Made by a program: the position numbers and the translations under genes
Assembly (NCBI RefSeq): GCF_025947185.1
Contig: NZ_CP110001.1
Span: 4,588,001-4,652,000, forward strand
Origin: Flavobacterium sp. N2038
GTDB lineage: Bacteria; Bacteroidota; Bacteroidia; Flavobacteriales; Flavobacteriaceae
Reading direction: 5' to 3'
DNA length: 64,000 nt
The notes under the pieces: generated by a model
Told to the model about the DNA's origin: nothing
Database searches by the model: none
What the model saw: only the letters and a program-made list of their open reading frames with translations
Part shown: positions 1-10,481 of the stretch, piece by piece
How the letters are laid out: each line of letters opens with the position of its first letter
How positions within the stretch are numbered: the stretch's first letter is position 1

Positions 1-778
1 TTACAAAAATATCAAACGCCTTTTCTCTTAAACTTCTATTATTAGAAAAAGTTAAAAAAGGTTCGATTGAAGACCTTGTATTCCCGATACAACCTAAAAC
101 AGTCAGATTTCTTTCTTTTGCCTCAGCAATTGCAGCATTTTTAAACTCTTCAGGAAGACCACTAAAATCCTCTTCAGACTTTAATTCTAAAAATTGATCG
201 TTCTCTTCTGCCAGCAATTTTTGACTAAATGAAGTAAAAAGACCTGCAAGTTCCTGATTAATCTTAGCTACTTCTTTTTTATCATCTTCATTTAATTCAG
301 CACCTTCACGAACAAAATTTGTATAATAAAGCCAAATTAATCTTTGTTGTTCGCTACTTAGTTCTTTGCTTTCTTCTGATTTGTATATCGTTTCAATTCT
401 TGCAAACAGTTCTTTATTTTGATACATCCTATCCTCTATCTCAGCCAGCTTAGGAGACATTTCTGTATCAACTGCACTAAATTCAGGAGTGCTTAAATTA
501 GATCTGTAAATTCCATAAACAGCCTGAATCCTTTCAATTGTTAATCCTGAGAGCTCAAGAGCCACAATCGTATTGCCGAATGTAGGTTGCTCTGAATTAT
601 TTGCAATAGCATTAATTTCATTCCATTTTTCCTGTATGGCAAATTCAATAGCCGGTTTGAAATCAGAAACTTTGTAATCTGCAAAATTCGGAATTCCTCC
701 GTAAGGACCTTTCCACTCTTTAAGCAAAGGATTGTCAGAATTATTATTTATAGTAGGTGTAAAAGAGCTATTATCCAT
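1..778 (-). CDS. M3 family peptidyl-dipeptidase (Dcp-like), N-terminal part
   Basis: Reverse-strand reading frame that leaves the window at base 1, so only about the first 259 residues are present. The protein begins MDNSSFTPTINNNSDNPLL and continues with the segments KEWKGPYGGIPNFADYK and QPTFGNTIVALELSG. This is the usual N-terminus of thermolysin-fold M3 oligopeptidases of the Dcp/OpdA type, zinc enzymes that trim dipeptides from oligopeptides. The zinc motif HExxH lies further on and is outside the window, so activity cannot be judged. The start at 778 is the only in-frame ATG after an upstream stop at 844-842. No signal peptide is seen, which fits a cytoplasmic enzyme. A -7 match (TAATTTTG, reverse strand, 840-833) lies upstream. 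It is divergent from the TraB-like gene. Confidence 0.8.
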   Translation of the reverse strand, partial: MDNSSFTPTINNNSDNPLLKEWKGPYGGIPNFADYKVSDFKPAIEFAIQEKWNEINAIANNSEQPTFGNTIVALELSGLTIERIQAVYGIYRSNLSTPEFSAVDTEMSPKLAEIEDRMYQNKELFARIETIYKSEESKELSSEQQRLIWLYYTNFVREGAELNEDDKKEVAKINQELAGLFTSFSQKLLAEENDQFLELKSEEDFSGLPEEFKNAAIAEAKERNLTVLGCIGNTRSSIEPFLTFSNNRSLREKAFDIFV

Positions 779-832
779 TTCAATCTGTTTTAAATTATTT
801 GGGCTCTTATTTTTTAGAGCTTCCAGTACTTT

Positions 833-840
833 CAAAATTA
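833..840 (-). promoter_or_regulatory. candidate -7 promoter element of the M3 peptidase gene
   Basis: TAATTTTG on the reverse strand matches the Bacteroidota -7 consensus TAnnTTTG, 54 bases upstream of the ATG at 778. No TTG -33 element is visible at the expected distance, so this is a partial match. Confidence 0.35.
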
Positions 841-999
841 CCTAAAAAATAGGAATTAAAATTAAATCTGAACATAACAGAAAAGAATAAAAATACCTCA
901 ATTAAACATTGCAAAAAACTTCACATTTTTTTTAAGAAAAACCTTTATAATAAAACAAAGAAATCTTAAATTCACGAACAATACCAGAGCAATCCATTT

Positions 1000-1007
1000 T
1001 ATATTTG
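1000..1007 (+). promoter_or_regulatory. -7 promoter element of the TraB/GumN-like gene
   Basis: TATATTTG matches TAnnTTTG exactly and ends 27 bases before the proposed TTG start at 1035. It overlaps the more upstream TTG codon at 1005, which would lie upstream of the transcript start. No clear TTG -33 element is present. Confidence 0.5.
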
Positions 1008-1034
1008 TTTATCAAAACCATTAAATCTTTTCCA

Positions 1035-4000
1035 TTGAAAAAATTACTATACATTTCATTGTTAATAAGTTCAGTTATTCACGCGCAAAACAAAAGTTTA
1101 TTTTGGGAAATATCAGGCAATGGTTTAACCAAAAACTCCTATTTGTACGGAACGATGCATGTTAATGAAAAAGTTTCTTTTCATTTATCTGATTCTTTCT
1201 TTAAGAATCTTCTTGGATCTGATATTGTTGCGAATGAAAGTAATCCTGAAACCTGGGGAGAACTTAATGATCTGATGAAAAACAATGATTATAATCTTTA
1301 TTCAAAATTCTATACAGCGTTTTATTTATTTCCTGCAAGCAAGGAGACTATCAAAGATATTTTTACCAATGATAATAGTAAATACTTTAAAAATATGTTG
1401 TCCGGAGCAGAAGGAGATCAAGCCGATTTTCAGGAGAATACTGTTCTGGATATGTTTATTTTTCAAACCGGAAAAAAATATAAAAAAAGAATTGCAGGAC
1501 TAGAAAATGCAAAACAATCCATGATTTCCATTCTTGAAGTAATAGATGATGAAGCAAAACCAAAAGATGAGAATAAAATTGCTTTAATGAAGATCCTGAA
1601 AAACAGAAATCCAACAGAAGTTCTCAAAGAGTATTACCGAGAAAAAGACATTGTAATGCTGGACTCTATTTATAAATTACTTTTCTCAAAAAAAGCGCAC
1701 GATGCACTGATTGTAAACCGAAATAAAGTAATGACCAAAAGCATTGATTCTATTGCCAAAACAGGAAGTTTGTTTTCTGCTGTTGGAGCAGCTCATTTGG
1801 GCGGAAACGAGGGTATCATCGAGCTTTTAAGACAAAAAGGATACAACGTAAAACCCATAATAGATAACTTTACTGAAACGGGAAAGAACCAGAAAAAAAC
1901 AATCGAAGCTTATTTTCCAAATCCTAATTTTACTATTACTTCTACAAAAGATAAAATGCTGCAATTGCCGTTGTATAAAACGACAATCGAAGATAATGTA
2001 AGCTTAGGATCTCCGGATTTTACAAATGGCGGTGCTATAACAATTAAACGCATTCCTTTAAACTTTTTCCTAAAAAACACTGATAGCCAATATCAGGCAA
2101 AATCTTTAGACAGTCTCTTTTTTGAAAAAATTGCGGGAGATATTCTTGAGAAAAGTTACTTCGAACAACCAAACTATTCTGGATATGATATAAAAAATGT
2201 GACTAAAACCGGAAATAGTCAGCATTCAAAATTTTTCATCACTCCATTAGAAATCATTTCTGTTTCGATGACCGGGCCTGCAAATTACGTTCGTCAATAT
2301 GAAAATGAAGTCTTTAACAATATTAAAGTAAAGCCTTTTAAAAATGAATGGGAAAAAGTAAAACCTCTGAAAGGCGGTTTTGAAGTAGAGATTCCGTCTT
2401 TTAATTTTGTTTTTGGAAATGGTACCGAAAAAGAAACAGATATCGATATTCAGGCTTATGACAATCAGGAAAAGAGTTATTATTTTTTAAGAGAGAAAAC
2501 ACTAAATGATACCGAAAGCTTAGAGGACTCTGAATACGAACAAAAACAAATCCATTATCAGTTCTACTTACAACAAGATCAGGATTCGACGACAGTAGAC
2601 TACAATAAAGCTGAAAATTCAGTTGTTTCTTCTTCGAAAATTGGAAATCGCAATATGAAGCTAAAAACAATTATTGCCGGAAATAAATATTACTTATTGG
2701 GAACCGTTAATTCTTCTGAAGCAAATACAAATCGATTTTTTAAATCGTTTACCGTTACGCCTTTTAATTACAGATCAAAGACCAAAATATTTAAGGATTC
2801 AATAGCAAATTATAAAATCGAAATTCCTGAAAAAGAAAATGAAAATTTATTTTTAAAACTAAAAACAAAGCAATATCAATCTAAAAATATTTTTGGAGCA
2901 TCTACCAAATTTCAGGTTTTTAATTCTGAAGCTGATCGAAAATTCAATCTGAGATATTACAAATACCCAAAATATCAGGAAAATCAGCCTATCGATACAG
3001 TTCAAAAAATGCTTACAAAACAATTTTTAAACCAATACGAAACAGATTCTGAAGAAAACTACTATGAAGATGGAAATGAAAATTATGAAACTTCGACCTC
3101 TTTGCTTAATCCTGAATTGTTTGTAAAAAAGGGATTTTCGGGATCTCAATGGAACAAACTTCTTCTGAACAAAAAAGATAATTACGAATTTTTAAATAAC
3201 AGCACCATATTTAATAAAGAAAACGACAGTTATGTTATTGAAGCATTGGTTTCTAAACCTAATGCAACACAAGCTATTAAATACAAAGCATTGTATAAAA
3301 ACAACACTTATTATTTACTAAACACTTTGGTTGACAGGAATTACAAAAATGATGATCCTGCAATCGAAAAAACTTTTGGTTCATTGGATTTTATTGAAAA
3401 TATTAAAAGTAAAACCAATGAAAATAAAATCAGTCTTTTTATAGAAGATGCTAAAAGCACGAAAGACACTATTCGTTACTCAGCCTTGAACTCTATAAAA
3501 AATCTTGACATTTCAAAAAGTGATTTCGAAGTTGTGACAAACTTTATCAATACTTTCAATTTTAAAGAAAGCGAAACTGATGCTATAACGTCACTTTTAG
3601 AAAAAATAGGAAAAACAGATGACGAAAGAGTTATTCCGTTTCTTGAAAATTACTACAAAAAGGAATCAATAAAAACAGATGTACAGATTAGTATTTTAAA
3701 AAGTATTTCATATCAAAAAACAAAAGCTGCATATAAAAAAATTAAGGAATTACTGGAATTCGACCTTCCTATTCCGGATAATCAATACGAAATTGGCAGT
3801 CTTTTTTATACATTTATAAACGATGCAGAAAACAGTAAGGAATTATTTCCTGAAATTTTTCAGTATTACAGCATAAAAGAATATCATAATCCGATTATTA
3901 ATTTTTGCAATACTCTTTTTGAGAAAAAATTAATTTCAGTAAACAAACTAAAAGCATTCAAAAAAATAATTCTTACCAACACAAAGTTAGAATACAAAAG

Positions 4001-4715
4001 AGTAGCAAGCTGGAATCAAAAAAACAAAATTAATGACAAGACCGAAGAAAATGAAAACGAAATAATTGCTTTTACAGACACTACAGCATCATTAGACGAT
4101 TTAATCAATTATACCACTTTAGTATATAATTACATTGATGACAGTGCTGTAAAAGAGATTCTGAAAAAAATAAAAAATCTTGACATCCCTGAATTAAATA
4201 TAGAACTGGCCAGATTAGGCATTACTCATAATGACTTATCATCCTCTGAAATTACTGGATTTTTAAATGATCCCAAAACACAATTTGCTGCTATAAATTT
4301 ACTTTCAAATCAAAACAGAAAAGATTTAATACATTTTACAGATGACGAGATTTCAAAAGCTGCCGTAATCAATTTTCAAGATCTTTCAAAAAAAGACTCG
4401 ATTTCTTTACTGGAAAAGAAAATTGTTGAGAAAAACGGAAAAGAAATCTCACTCTATTTCTATAAAATAAAACGAAAAAATAAAGAAATTGACGTGGCCA
4501 AAAGCCAATTATATACCATTGGTTTTATCAATGAAAATGGAAAGATAAATCCGCTTGCATACAAGGCAATTAATCTGAAGCAAATTAATGATGGTGATGA
4601 AGATTTAGACAAAAAATACAAGCTTGTTATTGCTGAGTTTTTAAATTCAGAGCATTTGAGAGCTAGTTTTGAAAAAGAAAAAGAGAATAATGATACAATT
4701 CTAGATGAATATTAA
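1035..4715 (+). CDS. TraB/GumN family exported protein with long C-terminal extension
   Basis: Unusual TTG start chosen because it begins MKKLLYISLLISSVIHAQN, a clean signal peptide; the earlier in-frame TTG at 1005 lies inside the -7 element. Mature residues about 20-290 form a TraB/GumN (TIKI-like) domain: SLFWEISGNGLTKNSYLYG leads into the first GxxH motif (GTMH), a glutamate follows in VANESNP, and the second GxxH (GAAH) lies in SAVGAAHLGG. In TIKI proteases the two GxxH motifs and a glutamate bind metal, so a secreted hydrolase is possible. The remaining 900 residues are not recognised; about residues 790-900 look like helical HEAT-type repeats. The product (1226 residues) is about four times the usual length for the domain. 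Monocistronic or followed by the transporter gene, which has its own promoter. Confidence 0.75.
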   Translation: MKKLLYISLLISSVIHAQNKSLFWEISGNGLTKNSYLYGTMHVNEKVSFHLSDSFFKNLLGSDIVANESNPETWGELNDLMKNNDYNLYSKFYTAFYLFPASKETIKDIFTNDNSKYFKNMLSGAEGDQADFQENTVLDMFIFQTGKKYKKRIAGLENAKQSMISILEVIDDEAKPKDENKIALMKILKNRNPTEVLKEYYREKDIVMLDSIYKLLFSKKAHDALIVNRNKVMTKSIDSIAKTGSLFSAVGAAHLGGNEGIIELLRQKGYNVKPIIDNFTETGKNQKKTIEAYFPNPNFTITSTKDKMLQLPLYKTTIEDNVSLGSPDFTNGGAITIKRIPLNFFLKNTDSQYQAKSLDSLFFEKIAGDILEKSYFEQPNYSGYDIKNVTKTGNSQHSKFFITPLEIISVSMTGPANYVRQYENEVFNNIKVKPFKNEWEKVKPLKGGFEVEIPSFNFVFGNGTEKETDIDIQAYDNQEKSYYFLREKTLNDTESLEDSEYEQKQIHYQFYLQQDQDSTTVDYNKAENSVVSSSKIGNRNMKLKTIIAGNKYYLLGTVNSSEANTNRFFKSFTVTPFNYRSKTKIFKDSIANYKIEIPEKENENLFLKLKTKQYQSKNIFGASTKFQVFNSEADRKFNLRYYKYPKYQENQPIDTVQKMLTKQFLNQYETDSEENYYEDGNENYETSTSLLNPELFVKKGFSGSQWNKLLLNKKDNYEFLNNSTIFNKENDSYVIEALVSKPNATQAIKYKALYKNNTYYLLNTLVDRNYKNDDPAIEKTFGSLDFIENIKSKTNENKISLFIEDAKSTKDTIRYSALNSIKNLDISKSDFEVVTNFINTFNFKESETDAITSLLEKIGKTDDERVIPFLENYYKKESIKTDVQISILKSISYQKTKAAYKKIKELLEFDLPIPDNQYEIGSLFYTFINDAENSKELFPEIFQYYSIKEYHNPIINFCNTLFEKKLISVNKLKAFKKIILTNTKLEYKRVASWNQKNKINDKTEENENEIIAFTDTTASLDDLINYTTLVYNYIDDSAVKEILKKIKNLDIPELNIELARLGITHNDLSSSEITGFLNDPKTQFAAINLLSNQNRKDLIHFTDDEISKAAVINFQDLSKKDSISLLEKKIVEKNGKEISLYFYKIKRKNKEIDVAKSQLYTIGFINENGKINPLAYKAINLKQINDGDEDLDKKYKLVIAEFLNSEHLRASFEKEKENNDTILDEY

Positions 4716-4716
4716 A

Positions 4717-4746
4717 TTCATATTTACGTTAAAATAATTAACTTTG
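4717..4746 (+). promoter_or_regulatory. promoter of the queuosine-precursor transporter gene
   Basis: TAACTTTG at 4739-4746 is an exact -7 match. A TTC triplet at 4717-4719, 19 bases upstream, sits where the -33 TTG is expected. The ATG follows 19 bases after the -7 element. Confidence 0.5.
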
Positions 4747-4765
4747 AATACACAGATTTTGTAAT

Positions 4766-5428
4766 ATGTTTAAAACCAGAAAAGAAATTGTCTTTGTAAT
4801 TCTTGCAGGAATTTTTATAACTAATGCCGTTGTCGCCGAATTAATTGGTGGAAAACTTATTCAGATTGGACCATTTGTAATGAGTATCGGAATTTTGCCC
4901 TGGCCTGTAGTTTTCTTAACGACAGATTTAATTAATGAGTATTTTGGCGAAAAAGGAGTAAAAAAACTCTCTTTTATCACAGCATGTTTGATTGCTTATG
5001 CTTTTTTAATACTCTTTATGGCCATTATAATTCCGGCCGCAAAAGGAATAAGTCCTGTAAATGACGACCAATTTAAAGCGGTTTTCGGTCAAAGTATGTG
5101 GATTATCGTAGGTAGTTTAATTGCTTTCATGATTTCGCAATTAATAGATGTTAGCGTATTCTGGTTTTTTAAAAACCGGACTGGTGATAAAAAAATATGG
5201 CTCAGAACTACGGGATCAACAGTTATCTCGCAGTTGTTTGATTCTTTTATTGTTCTCGGAATTGCCTTTTGGCTGCCGGGAAAAATTGATTTTGAAACTT
5301 TTCTTTCATCTGCTATAGTTGGTTATACTTTTAAATTATCAATAGCTATTTTATTGACCCCTTTAATTTATGCTGGCCATCATTTGATAAAAAAGTATTT
5401 AGACGAGGGTTCTCCAAACAAAGAGTAA
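4766..5428 (+). CDS. yhhQ: queuosine precursor transporter (YhhQ/VUT family)
   Basis: Inner-membrane protein of 220 residues with about six hydrophobic segments. The family signature is clear: AELIGGKLIQIG near the N-terminus, VFLTTDLINEYFG at about residue 50, and RTTGSTVISQLFDS at about 147, all typical of the QPTR (DUF165) family. E. coli YhhQ imports the queuine precursors preQ0 and preQ1 used for tRNA wobble modification, and the same role is inferred here. The ATG at 4766 follows its own promoter. The next gene, a lipoprotein, starts 15 bases after the stop, so they may be cotranscribed, but no functional link is evident. Confidence 0.88.
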   Translation: MFKTRKEIVFVILAGIFITNAVVAELIGGKLIQIGPFVMSIGILPWPVVFLTTDLINEYFGEKGVKKLSFITACLIAYAFLILFMAIIIPAAKGISPVNDDQFKAVFGQSMWIIVGSLIAFMISQLIDVSVFWFFKNRTGDKKIWLRTTGSTVISQLFDSFIVLGIAFWLPGKIDFETFLSSAIVGYTFKLSIAILLTPLIYAGHHLIKKYLDEGSPNKE

Positions 5429-5443
5429 AAAAACATTTGGATC

Positions 5444-6124
5444 ATGAAAAAATTTAATACGATTATTTTATTCTCCATAACCTGTTTCTTATTTAGCTGT
5501 GGTAATGAAGAAAAAAAGCAGCCTAAAAAAATCATTACACCTGTTAGTGTTTTAACACCGGCCCCGACAAAAGTCAATCGATCAGTTTCGGCAAAAAGTA
5601 TCACTGTGCCAAAAGAAATTGAATCACAAAAAGTAGTAAATAAAGAAACTGCTTTTGCCGTAAAAAACAGTATCAATATTACAACACATCTTCCTAATAA
5701 AACACCCCAAAAAGAGCCTGAAACAATAGATATAAAAAAGAAAGCAAACGAAGAGTTGTTGAATTTTGTCAATGTTCGTAAAATATTAGACAAGTGTAAA
5801 ATGGGGCAAACCTTAACCCAAAAAGAATTAACTCAAAGCTTTGAAATTCCTGAAGAAGCTGTTAAACTTGTTAAAAGTGTCACTAAAACAGCAGAAAATG
5901 AATTAGCTGTAAAATGGCAATCGACCTGGCTGGTTGAAAAAGTTTCTGATGCCGAACTGGAAGACGGTAAAATGAAAGTAGTTTTCAGAGCCAACAAAAT
6001 GTATACATCAGGAAAAGCTATTGGCATTAAATATAACAGAAAAATCTACAACAATCTAGTGATCGTTGGGCGTTCAGCCTATATTCCCAGTGTAAAAGGA
6101 TATAGCTGGCAAATTGGAAAATAA
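5444..6124 (+). CDS. predicted lipoprotein of unknown function
   Basis: 226 residues. The N-terminus MKKFNTIILFSITCFLFSCG is a signal peptide ending in a lipobox with the lipidated cysteine at residue 19, followed by acidic then lysine-rich residues (GNEEKKQPKK), which could favour export to the outer membrane. Residues about 30-105 are low-complexity, rich in Lys, Pro, Thr and Val. The C-terminal 110 residues (from about MGQTLTQKELTQSF) look folded, with alternating charged and hydrophobic stretches ending in GYSWQIGK. I recognise no domain. The stop codon overlaps the ATG of the next gene by one base (TAATG), so translation of the glycosylase is probably coupled to it. Confidence 0.7.
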   Translation: MKKFNTIILFSITCFLFSCGNEEKKQPKKIITPVSVLTPAPTKVNRSVSAKSITVPKEIESQKVVNKETAFAVKNSINITTHLPNKTPQKEPETIDIKKKANEELLNFVNVRKILDKCKMGQTLTQKELTQSFEIPEEAVKLVKSVTKTAENELAVKWQSTWLVEKVSDAELEDGKMKVVFRANKMYTSGKAIGIKYNRKIYNNLVIVGRSAYIPSVKGYSWQIGK

Positions 6125-6696
6125 TGGAAAACACAAATACTATTCGATGTGGCTGGTGCAACGCCAGTGATTTATATAAAAGATATCATGACGAAGAATG
6201 GGGTATTCCTGTTTACGATGATCCAACTATTTTTGAATTTCTAATTTTAGAAACTTTTCAGGCTGGCTTAAGCTGGATTACAATTTTAAATAAAAGAGAA
6301 AACTTCAAGGTCGCTTTTGATAATTTTGATTATAAAAAAATTGCCAATTATTCTGAAGATAAAATTGAAGAATTACTTCAGGACACTGGTATTATTCGAA
6401 ACAAACTTAAAGTGAAATCTGCCGTTTCAAACGCTCAGGCTTTTATAAAAATCCAGAAAGAATTCGGTACTTTCTCAGAATATATATGGAAATTCGTAGA
6501 CGGAAAACCTATTGATAACACCCCCAAAACATTAAGAGATGTTCCAGCAACCACTCCAATTTCTGACGCAATCAGCAAAGATTTAAAGAAAAGAGGTTTT
6601 AAATTTGTCGGCTCAACTGTTATTTATGCACATATGCAGGCAACGGGAATGGTCAATGATCATATTCAAGACTGCTTTACCCGAAACAACAAATAA
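6124..6696 (+). CDS. tag: DNA-3-methyladenine glycosylase I
   Basis: 190 residues, the normal size for Tag. It excises 3-methyladenine from alkylated DNA to start base-excision repair. Diagnostic segments are RCGWCNASDLYKRYHDEEWG at the N-terminus, LILETFQAGLSWITIL with the helix lining the base pocket, and the C-terminal MVNDHIQDCF. The N-terminal Cys and His and the C-terminal His and Cys are the ligands of the structural zinc found in the family. It overlaps the lipoprotein stop by one base. The alkylation-repair island at 36614-39406 is far away, so this enzyme is not part of that cluster. Confidence 0.93.
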   Translation: MENTNTIRCGWCNASDLYKRYHDEEWGIPVYDDPTIFEFLILETFQAGLSWITILNKRENFKVAFDNFDYKKIANYSEDKIEELLQDTGIIRNKLKVKSAVSNAQAFIKIQKEFGTFSEYIWKFVDGKPIDNTPKTLRDVPATTPISDAISKDLKKRGFKFVGSTVIYAHMQATGMVNDHIQDCFTRNNK

Positions 6697-6773
6697 TTAC
6701 CGTTTTGGAGCAACGTTTAAAGCTTTCAGAACCTCAAACCTGAAACTTTTTTAAACTTTAAACAAAATTTTAT

Positions 6774-6781
6774 TACATTTG
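6774..6781 (+). promoter_or_regulatory. -7 promoter element of the thi operon
   Basis: TACATTTG, an exact TAnnTTTG match. Transcription would start about six bases later, right where the TPP riboswitch begins. The same octamer heads the second TPP riboswitch at 22561-22554. Confidence 0.6.
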
Positions 6782-6786
6782 CTTCA

Positions 6787-6872
6787 CACTTTAGGGGTGT
6801 CTACAACTTGTAGGCTGAGATTTTACCCTCTGAACCTGATCTAGTTCATACTAGCGTAGGGAAAAGTAAGAT
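6787..6872 (+). promoter_or_regulatory. TPP (thi-box) riboswitch upstream of thiS
   Basis: The THI-element core is readable: GGGGTGTC (from 6794), GGCTGAGA (6813-6820), ACCCTCTGAACCTGAT (6825-6840) and the closing TACTAGCGTAGGGAA near 6849-6863. These are the conserved parts of P2/J2-4 and P4/P5 that bind thiamine pyrophosphate. A short hairpin (CGCAT, five T, ATGCG; about 6883-6897) follows and may be part of the expression platform. It has no long T run, so the control could be translational or by an attenuator not obvious by eye. It controls the operon from thiS to thiF. Confidence 0.93.
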
Positions 6873-6942
6873 GACTTCTGCGCGCATTTTTATGCGTTCT
6901 TGTAGCCATTCCTAAAGTATAACTCTATACTAATAAGAAGGA

Positions 6943-7149
6943 ATGGAACTAAAAATCAATCAACAAACCAAACATTTCAATGTTGAATCGCTAAGCGTTC
7001 AATCATTGCTCGATCTCGAAATTCCGCACAAACAAAACGGAATCGCCGTTGCTATTAACAACACCGTTGTTCCAAAAACCAAATGGAACGAATTCCTCGT
7101 ACACGAAACTGACGAAATTTTGATTATTTCTGCTACGCAAGGCGGATAG
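6943..7149 (+). CDS. thiS: sulfur carrier protein ThiS
   Basis: 68 residues, beta-grasp fold size, ending in the essential Gly-Gly tail (ISATQGG). The C-terminus is adenylated by ThiF and then carries sulfur to ThiG for thiazole formation. The conserved [18 protein letters not shown] segment is typical of ThiS. First gene of the riboswitch-controlled operon. The 123-base gap to thiC holds a palindromic repeat and short tandem repeats and no gene. Confidence 0.93.
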   Translation: MELKINQQTKHFNVESLSVQSLLDLEIPHKQNGIAVAINNTVVPKTKWNEFLVHETDEILIISATQGG

Positions 7150-7209
7150 AATTTAAATTCCAAAAAATATCCCGAGGTTTCGGGAACAAATTCCAATTAT
7201 ATACTGGAC

Positions 7210-7235
7210 GTAGACGCACTGCTGTGCGCCTCTAC
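7210..7235. repeat. short palindromic intergenic repeat, copy 1
   Basis: GTAGACGCACTG and its near inverted copy ending GTGCGCCTCTAC. It belongs to the same family as the two better-preserved copies at 38371 and 38522, whose core AGACGCACTGCAGTGCGTCT is a perfect 20-base palindrome. Short tandem repeats of ATAACTCATAACTT follow at 7240-7264. Confidence 0.7.
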
Positions 7236-7254
7236 AATAACTCATAACTTATAA

Positions 7255-9096
<1,842 letters not shown>

Positions 9097-9144
9097 GAAC
9101 ATAGAGTAAAGAGAATAGAGTATAGAGAATAGACATAAAGACAA

Positions 9145-9759
9145 ATGATTGTAATTACAAATCCTTCTGCAATTGCCAACGAAATTAGCATTATTGATTC
9201 TTTGTTTGAAGAAGGATTGTCTTTACTTCATATTCGGAAACCAGATTTTTCAGAATTAGAAATGGCACAGTTTATTCATCAGATAAAATTAGAATATAGG
9301 GCTAATTTGGTTTTGCATCATCATCACGATTTAGCAGAAGATTTTGGTATTGAACGTTTTCATTTTTCCGAAAAAGAAAGAAAACGCATCTATGATTCTC
9401 CTGCAAGGTTTTTAAAACCTTGTAGGTATAAAAACAAATCTAAATCAACATCAACTCATTCCGTCGAAGATTTTAATTCTCTCAGAGATGGTTTTGATTA
9501 CGCCTTTCTAAGTCCAGTTTTTAAAAGTATTTCAAAGGAAAATTATGAGCCAAAAGCAGATCTTTTTGAAACATTAAAATCCAGAACAAATTATAAAACA
9601 AAAGTTGTTGCTCTTGGTGGAATTGATACTCAAAACATTCAGGAAATCTTTGAAAAAGGTTTTGATGAAGTCGCACTTTTAGGAAGCATATGGAATAGTA
9701 AAACCCCTTTAAAACAATTTAAAATATGTCAGCAGATCGTCCTTTCGTACTTACAATAG
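9145..9759 (+). CDS. tenI: TenI/ThiE-like protein, probable thiazole tautomerase
   Basis: 204-residue TIM-barrel protein of the ThiE/TenI superfamily and the first of two such genes in the operon. It keeps LLHIRKPDF, LSPVFKSISK and VVALGGI, but the thiamine-phosphate synthase NDD segment is replaced by a run of four histidines (VLHHHHDLA) and the DGVHLG loop by ERFHFSE. The real ThiE follows two genes later. The most likely role is the TenI reaction, aromatising the ThiG product to thiazole carboxylate phosphate; this is inference. Residues about 87-96 (ARFLKPCRYK) are encoded by a palindromic repeat inserted in frame. The 3' end overlaps thiD by 34 bases. Confidence 0.72.
   Translation: MIVITNPSAIANEISIIDSLFEEGLSLLHIRKPDFSELEMAQFIHQIKLEYRANLVLHHHHDLAEDFGIERFHFSEKERKRIYDSPARFLKPCRYKNKSKSTSTHSVEDFNSLRDGFDYAFLSPVFKSISKENYEPKADLFETLKSRTNYKTKVVALGGIDTQNIQEIFEKGFDEVALLGSIWNSKTPLKQFKICQQIVLSYLQ
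9401..9426. repeat. palindromic repeat inside the tenI-like coding sequence
   Basis: Arms CTGCAAGGTTTT and AAAACCTTGTAG with two central bases and one mismatch. This resembles intergenic palindromes common in flavobacteria, here inside a gene without breaking the frame. Confidence 0.7.
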
Positions 9760-10481
9760 CCGGTTTAGATCCTTCCGGAGGCGCAGGTATTCTGGCTGAT
9801 GTTAAATCATTTGAGCAGCATCAGGTGTATGGTTTTGCCATTACAACTGCAAATACCATCCAGACCGAGAATAAATTTTATGAAATTCAGTGGACGAATT
9901 TAAGTTTTGTAATTCGATCCATTGAAACGTTGTTTTTGAGTTACAAAATAGATGTGGTTAAAATTGGAATAGTTCCCACTATACACTATTTAAACCGAAT
10001 TCTTTCAACCATAAAATTACTCTCACCATTAACACAAATTGTCTGGGATCCGGTCTTAAAATCTACTACCGAATTTAATTTTATGAACCTTGAAGACCTT
10101 TCAGATTTAAATAAAGTTTTATCTAAAGTCGACTTGCTCACTCCTAATTATAAAGAAATTGAGGTTTTGTTTCCTGATTTCTTTTCGAAAAAATCATGGT
10201 TTGAAAATGAAATCCCCACTAATATTTTATTAAAAGGCGGACATAATCAAACCGCAACCGGAACTGATCGTTTATTTCTAAAAAATGAAGTTTACGATCT
10301 TTTACCAACAAACAAAGAATGCTCAGAAAAACACGGCTCCGGTTGTGTACTTTCTGCCGCAATTGCCGCAAATCTTGCATTAAATCAAACTTTACCCGAA
10401 GCTTGTAAAAATGCCAAAACCTACATAGAAAAATATCTAAGTTCAACTTCAACACTCATAGGATATCATTATGTACAATAA
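9726..10481 (+). CDS. thiD: hydroxymethylpyrimidine/phosphomethylpyrimidine kinase
   Basis: 251 residues, ribokinase fold. It phosphorylates HMP and HMP-P to HMP-PP, the substrate of ThiE. The N-terminal TIAGLDPSGGAGILADVKS is diagnostic, DPVLKST carries the conserved Asp-Pro-Val, and LLKGGHNQ and GSGCVLSAAIAANLAL form the C-terminal anion hole and catalytic Asp region. In the last block the usual GTGCT is GSGCV, and the catalytic aspartate is not obvious. Overlaps the upstream gene by 34 bases and the downstream thiE by 11, so the three are probably translationally coupled. Confidence 0.92.
   Translation: MSADRPFVLTIAGLDPSGGAGILADVKSFEQHQVYGFAITTANTIQTENKFYEIQWTNLSFVIRSIETLFLSYKIDVVKIGIVPTIHYLNRILSTIKLLSPLTQIVWDPVLKSTTEFNFMNLEDLSDLNKVLSKVDLLTPNYKEIEVLFPDFFSKKSWFENEIPTNILLKGGHNQTATGTDRLFLKNEVYDLLPTNKECSEKHGSGCVLSAAIAANLALNQTLPEACKNAKTYIEKYLSSTSTLIGYHYVQ

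Noticed and set aside
1005..1034. TTG at 1005 as the start of the TraB-like protein
   Set aside because: It forms part of the TATATTTG promoter element and places ten residues ahead of a normal signal peptide.
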